The notes under the pieces are model-generated. The model was not told the origin of the DNA. It was given only the letters and a program-made list of their open reading frames with translations, and made no database searches. A DNA stretch of 64,000 nt. Source: Chloroflexi bacterium CFX4 (GTDB lineage: Bacteria; Chloroflexota; Anaerolineae; Aggregatilineales; UBA2796). A program made the translations under genes and the position numbers. Positions 62,074 to 64,000 of the stretch are shown here, one piece after another. The stretch spans positions 224,524-288,523 of the forward strand of contig QWHC01000004.1 of assembly GCA_021404685.1 (NCBI GenBank). Direction: 5' to 3'. Position 1 is the first letter of the stretch; each line of letters starts with the position of its first letter.

Positions 62074-63021
62074 CTAGCCCAACTGCGCTCCGAGAATTGC
62101 ACCGTGTCCATTCAAAAAGGCGCGTATCGGCTGCGCGGCTTTGCCTGCAAGCTGCACTCTCTGCGGCAGGTAAAGCCCGCTGCCCGTGCCAACCGCGATG
62201 CCATTCGCCAACGCGATTACCTTCCCAACGGCAGCACTGCCCGCTTGCACCGTCACCGAATCGGGTGCGCCATCAGGCAAAATCTTGAGCAGTTGCCCGT
62301 CCCAAAAGGTATACGCAATTGGGTAAGGGTAGTAAGCGCGCACCTGACGGGCGATCTCGGCGGCGGGCGCTGCCCAATTGATCTGCCCATCTTCTTTTTT
62401 GAGCATTGGCGCGTAGGTGTGTCGGCTATCCTCTTGCGGCTGCGGCGTCAGGCTGCCGCTTAGGTAGTCGCGCAGCGTCTCGATCAGCAGATCGCCACCC
62501 AGTGCCGCTAACTTGTCGTGCAGCGTTTGCCCTGTCTCGTTGGGCGCGATGGGAACCGACCGCGCACGCAGCATTGCGCCGGTATCTAGCCCAGCATCCA
62601 TCTGCATGATGGTAATGCCCGTCTCGGAATCGCCAGCACGAATGGCTGCTTGAATCGGCGCCGCGCCACGCCAGCGCGGCAGCAGCGAGGCATGAACGTT
62701 AATACAGCCGTAGCGCGGCAAATCCAGCACATTTTGCCGTAAAATCTGCCCGAAGGCTGCCACCACAATCAGATCGGGCGCGTATGCCTGAAGCTGCTCA
62801 AAAATGCCCGCCTCGCGCAGTTTTTGCGGTTGCAAAAGCGGGATGCCGTGCGCGGCTGCCACCTGCTTCACTGGTGATGCCTGCAATTTCTGCCCACGCC
62901 CCGAAGGGCGATCTGGCTGCGTGACGGCGCACACAACCTGAAAATCCGTCGCGTTGAGCAAGGCGTGCAGCGGTGGCACAGCAAAATCGGGTGTACCCAT
63001 GAAGATGACGCGGTGTGGCAA
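62074..63021 (-). CDS. fmt: Methionyl-tRNA formyltransferase
   Basis: The protein is 315 residues from a TTG start at 63021, which begins LPHRVIFMGTPDFAVP; the longer ORF overlaps the upstream gene. Family motifs are TQPDRPSGRGQKL, then INVHASLLPRWRGAAPIQ and GITIMQMDAGLDTG, with the formyl-transfer site intact. The C-terminal OB-like domain is present. It adds a formyl group to initiator Met-tRNA using 10-formyl-tetrahydrofolate. The start lies 7 bp after the stop of the small membrane protein. Confidence 0.95.
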   Translation of the reverse strand: MPHRVIFMGTPDFAVPPLHALLNATDFQVVCAVTQPDRPSGRGQKLQASPVKQVAAAHGIPLLQPQKLREAGIFEQLQAYAPDLIVVAAFGQILRQNVLDLPRYGCINVHASLLPRWRGAAPIQAAIRAGDSETGITIMQMDAGLDTGAMLRARSVPIAPNETGQTLHDKLAALGGDLLIETLRDYLSGSLTPQPQEDSRHTYAPMLKKEDGQINWAAPAAEIARQVRAYYPYPIAYTFWDGQLLKILPDGAPDSVTVQAGSAAVGKVIALANGIAVGTGSGLYLPQRVQLAGKAAQPIRAFLNGHGAILGAQLG

Positions 63022-63028
63022 AGGTGCT

Positions 63029-63220
63029 TTAGCCTTTCTTTGGGTAGAGACCGGCAATGATGAACAGACCAACGATGATCATGATGCTGACCAGCAGGAA
63101 CGCCTGCACACCCGACCAATTCAGGCTGTTGGCGATGAAAATACCAATCACGCCGACAATAATCACAACGATATTCAGGATACGGCGCGGCACATGCCCA
63201 AAGGGACGTTGTGGGTTCAT
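63029..63220 (-). CDS. Small two-segment membrane protein
   Basis: This 63-residue protein has two membrane segments (about 15-32 and 39-58) separated by a short NSLNWSG loop, with a basic N-terminus and a KKG end. AGAGGAAG precedes the ATG at 63220. It lies directly before fmt in the same direction and is probably cotranscribed. I do not recognise a family; a small stress or insertion-helper protein is possible but unsupported. Confidence 0.7.
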   Translation of the reverse strand: MNPQRPFGHVPRRILNIVVIIVGVIGIFIANSLNWSGVQAFLLVSIMIIVGLFIIAGLYPKKG

Positions 63221-63529
63221 TTTTTACTTCCTCTCAGCCGCTAAACATGCCGCACAGTATAGCCTAAATAGGGTGCCTGTGGAATGCCTTTGGGTAACGG
63301 TGGTCTGAAACATCTCTACCCATGCTTTCTGATCCCTATCTCGGCTGGCGGGGAAAGGACTAGGGATAGGGGGCTGGCTAGTCTATCCTAATGCACGGAT
63401 GCATCCAGGTAGCAAGCCGCTGAATATAGCGAAGCATATCCATACGAAAGGCGAACTGCGTGTATGGATATGCCTGCTCTGTGCTAAGCGATTTTAGTGG
63501 TGATCCTACTTTCACCACGCTTCAAAGTG
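63221..63529. other. Intergenic region with two inverted repeats
   Basis: This 309-bp gap has CCCTATC (63334-63340) paired with GATAGGG (63365-63371), and a perfect 12-bp inverted repeat GCATATCCATAC (63434-63445) with GTATGGATATGC (63462-63473). No gene is seen. The second hairpin may terminate the minus-strand gene ending at 63530. Confidence 0.55.
63434..63473 (-). terminator. Strong hairpin, possible terminator
   Basis: A 12-bp perfect stem with a 16-nt loop lies 57 bp beyond the stop of the gene ending at 63530. No U-run follows. Confidence 0.4.
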
Positions 63530-64000
63530 CTAAGGGGTTGCCACCTGCCGCAGTTCGATAAGCTCACCTGCTTTCACCGTGACGGCAGAAAGGATGTAGG
63601 TTGTTTGCCCAACGGTCAGGTGCAAGTCGTAGGTTCCTGCGGGCAAGGTGAACGTAAGCGGATTATCGAGTGCGACGCGCCCAAGGATCGGCTCCGTGGT
63701 GCCAGCTGCCAGCACATCTATAGCCAGTGCGCTTGCTCCGATATTTTGTCCGTTGCCATCCACCACAGTGAGCCTGATCTGCCCCGTCGGGAAGGTGTGG
63801 TTGAGCGTGAGCAGTTCGCCCGCCCTGATCTGCACATTGGTGAAGGTGTGCGAGAGCGGTTGACGCAAGTCTGTATCGAGTTCCACAACCAGATCATACG
63901 TGCCGACGGGCAGCGCAGCGCGGTAGGGATTGCGGTAGCGCAGATCGCCCAGCAGCGTCTCACGGTCACCGACGGCATAGATCAGGATGCGCGGCTCAAG
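63530..64000 (-). CDS. Beta-sandwich repeat protein (5' end outside window)
   Basis: The frame is open to the right edge, so only the C-terminal about 156 residues are visible. It consists of two repeats of a roughly 75-residue unit ending in a strand with ALPVGTYDLVVEL and TLPAGTYDLHLTV. A TFTNVQIRAGELLTLNHTF strand and VDGNGQNIG turn lie between. The pattern is that of PEGA/CarboxypepD-like extracellular beta-sandwiches. GTG at 63886 is an internal codon. The protein is probably secreted or surface-exposed, as part of a larger protein. No catalytic motif is seen. Confidence 0.65.
   Translation of the reverse strand, partial: LEPRILIYAVGDRETLLGDLRYRNPYRAALPVGTYDLVVELDTDLRQPLSHTFTNVQIRAGELLTLNHTFPTGQIRLTVVDGNGQNIGASALAIDVLAAGTTEPILGRVALDNPLTFTLPAGTYDLHLTVGQTTYILSAVTVKAGELIELRQVATP

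Overview
The window is a gene-dense stretch of a bacterial chromosome with roughly 58-60% GC by eye. The gene set is most like that of a Chloroflexota bacterium (Anaerolineae-like): an enormous multi-GAF histidine kinase, several ECF sigma factors with their own partner proteins, a membrane pyrophosphatase, an archaeal-type HMG-CoA synthase beside a class II HMG-CoA reductase, DUF4058 and Uma2 genes, and GT39-like membrane proteins with C-terminal sandwich domains. This assignment is an inference from gene content; no rRNA or other marker was seen. Many promoters appear to use a TACAAT or TATAAT -10 element, and GTG and TTG starts are common.

Layout. 1-4.6 kb (+): end of a membrane protein, a PP2C phosphatase with two zinc ribbons, a small membrane protein, an LCP-family protein, and a DNA methyltransferase remnant abutting its stop. 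4.6-8.3 kb (-): two ECF sigma/partner pairs, with a YigZ-type protein and a conserved hypothetical in the first operon. 8.4-13.4 kb (+): DinB-like protein, PIG3-type quinone oxidoreductase, SDR, a left-handed beta-helix protein and an acyl-ACP-reductase-like dehydrogenase. 13.5-24.5 kb (+): a 3143-residue sensor kinase with about 14 GAF domains, flanked by two response regulators. 24.5-31.6 kb: peroxiredoxin (-), then a mevalonate cluster (+) in which HMG-CoA reductase is separated from HMG-CoA synthase and a thiolase-like protein by DUF4058 and Uma2 genes, then an aminotransferase. 31.6-33.8 kb (+): a zinc-binding protein with an AztD-like propeller inserted in it, behind twin palindromic operators. 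33.8-37.3 kb (-): GT9 glycosyltransferase, a ketol-acid-reductoisomerase-like protein lacking catalytic residues, and two paralogous secreted proteins with nearly identical 3' ends. 37.4-44.2 kb (+): GT39-like protein, kynureninase and kynurenine formamidase, small membrane exporter, LOTUS-domain-like protein. 44.2-49 kb (-): FabH, a third ECF sigma pair, PadR regulator, ferredoxin, hypothetical, metallophosphoesterase. 49-53.1 kb (+): Pcm, second GT39-like protein, primary sigma factor. 53.1-58.8 kb (-): a four-gene FHA/ubiquitin-like operon that may belong to a type VII secretion system, PaaI thioesterase, membrane pyrophosphatase. 59-62 kb (+): recA with an intein behind a LexA-type SOS box, then greA. 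62-64 kb (-): fmt, a two-TM protein, and a partial repeat protein.

The window mixes housekeeping functions (sigA, recA, greA, fmt, fabH, pcm, hppA) with signalling (PP2C, FHA proteins, sensor kinase and regulators, ECF sigma factors) and envelope functions (LCP, GT9, GT39, secreted proteins). The least ordinary items are the zinc-protein/AztD fusion and its operators, the thiolase-like and IlvC-like proteins without catalytic residues, the paired secreted proteins with a shared frameshift, and the FHA/ubiquitin-like operon. No tRNA, rRNA, CRISPR array, intact insertion sequence or prophage was seen.
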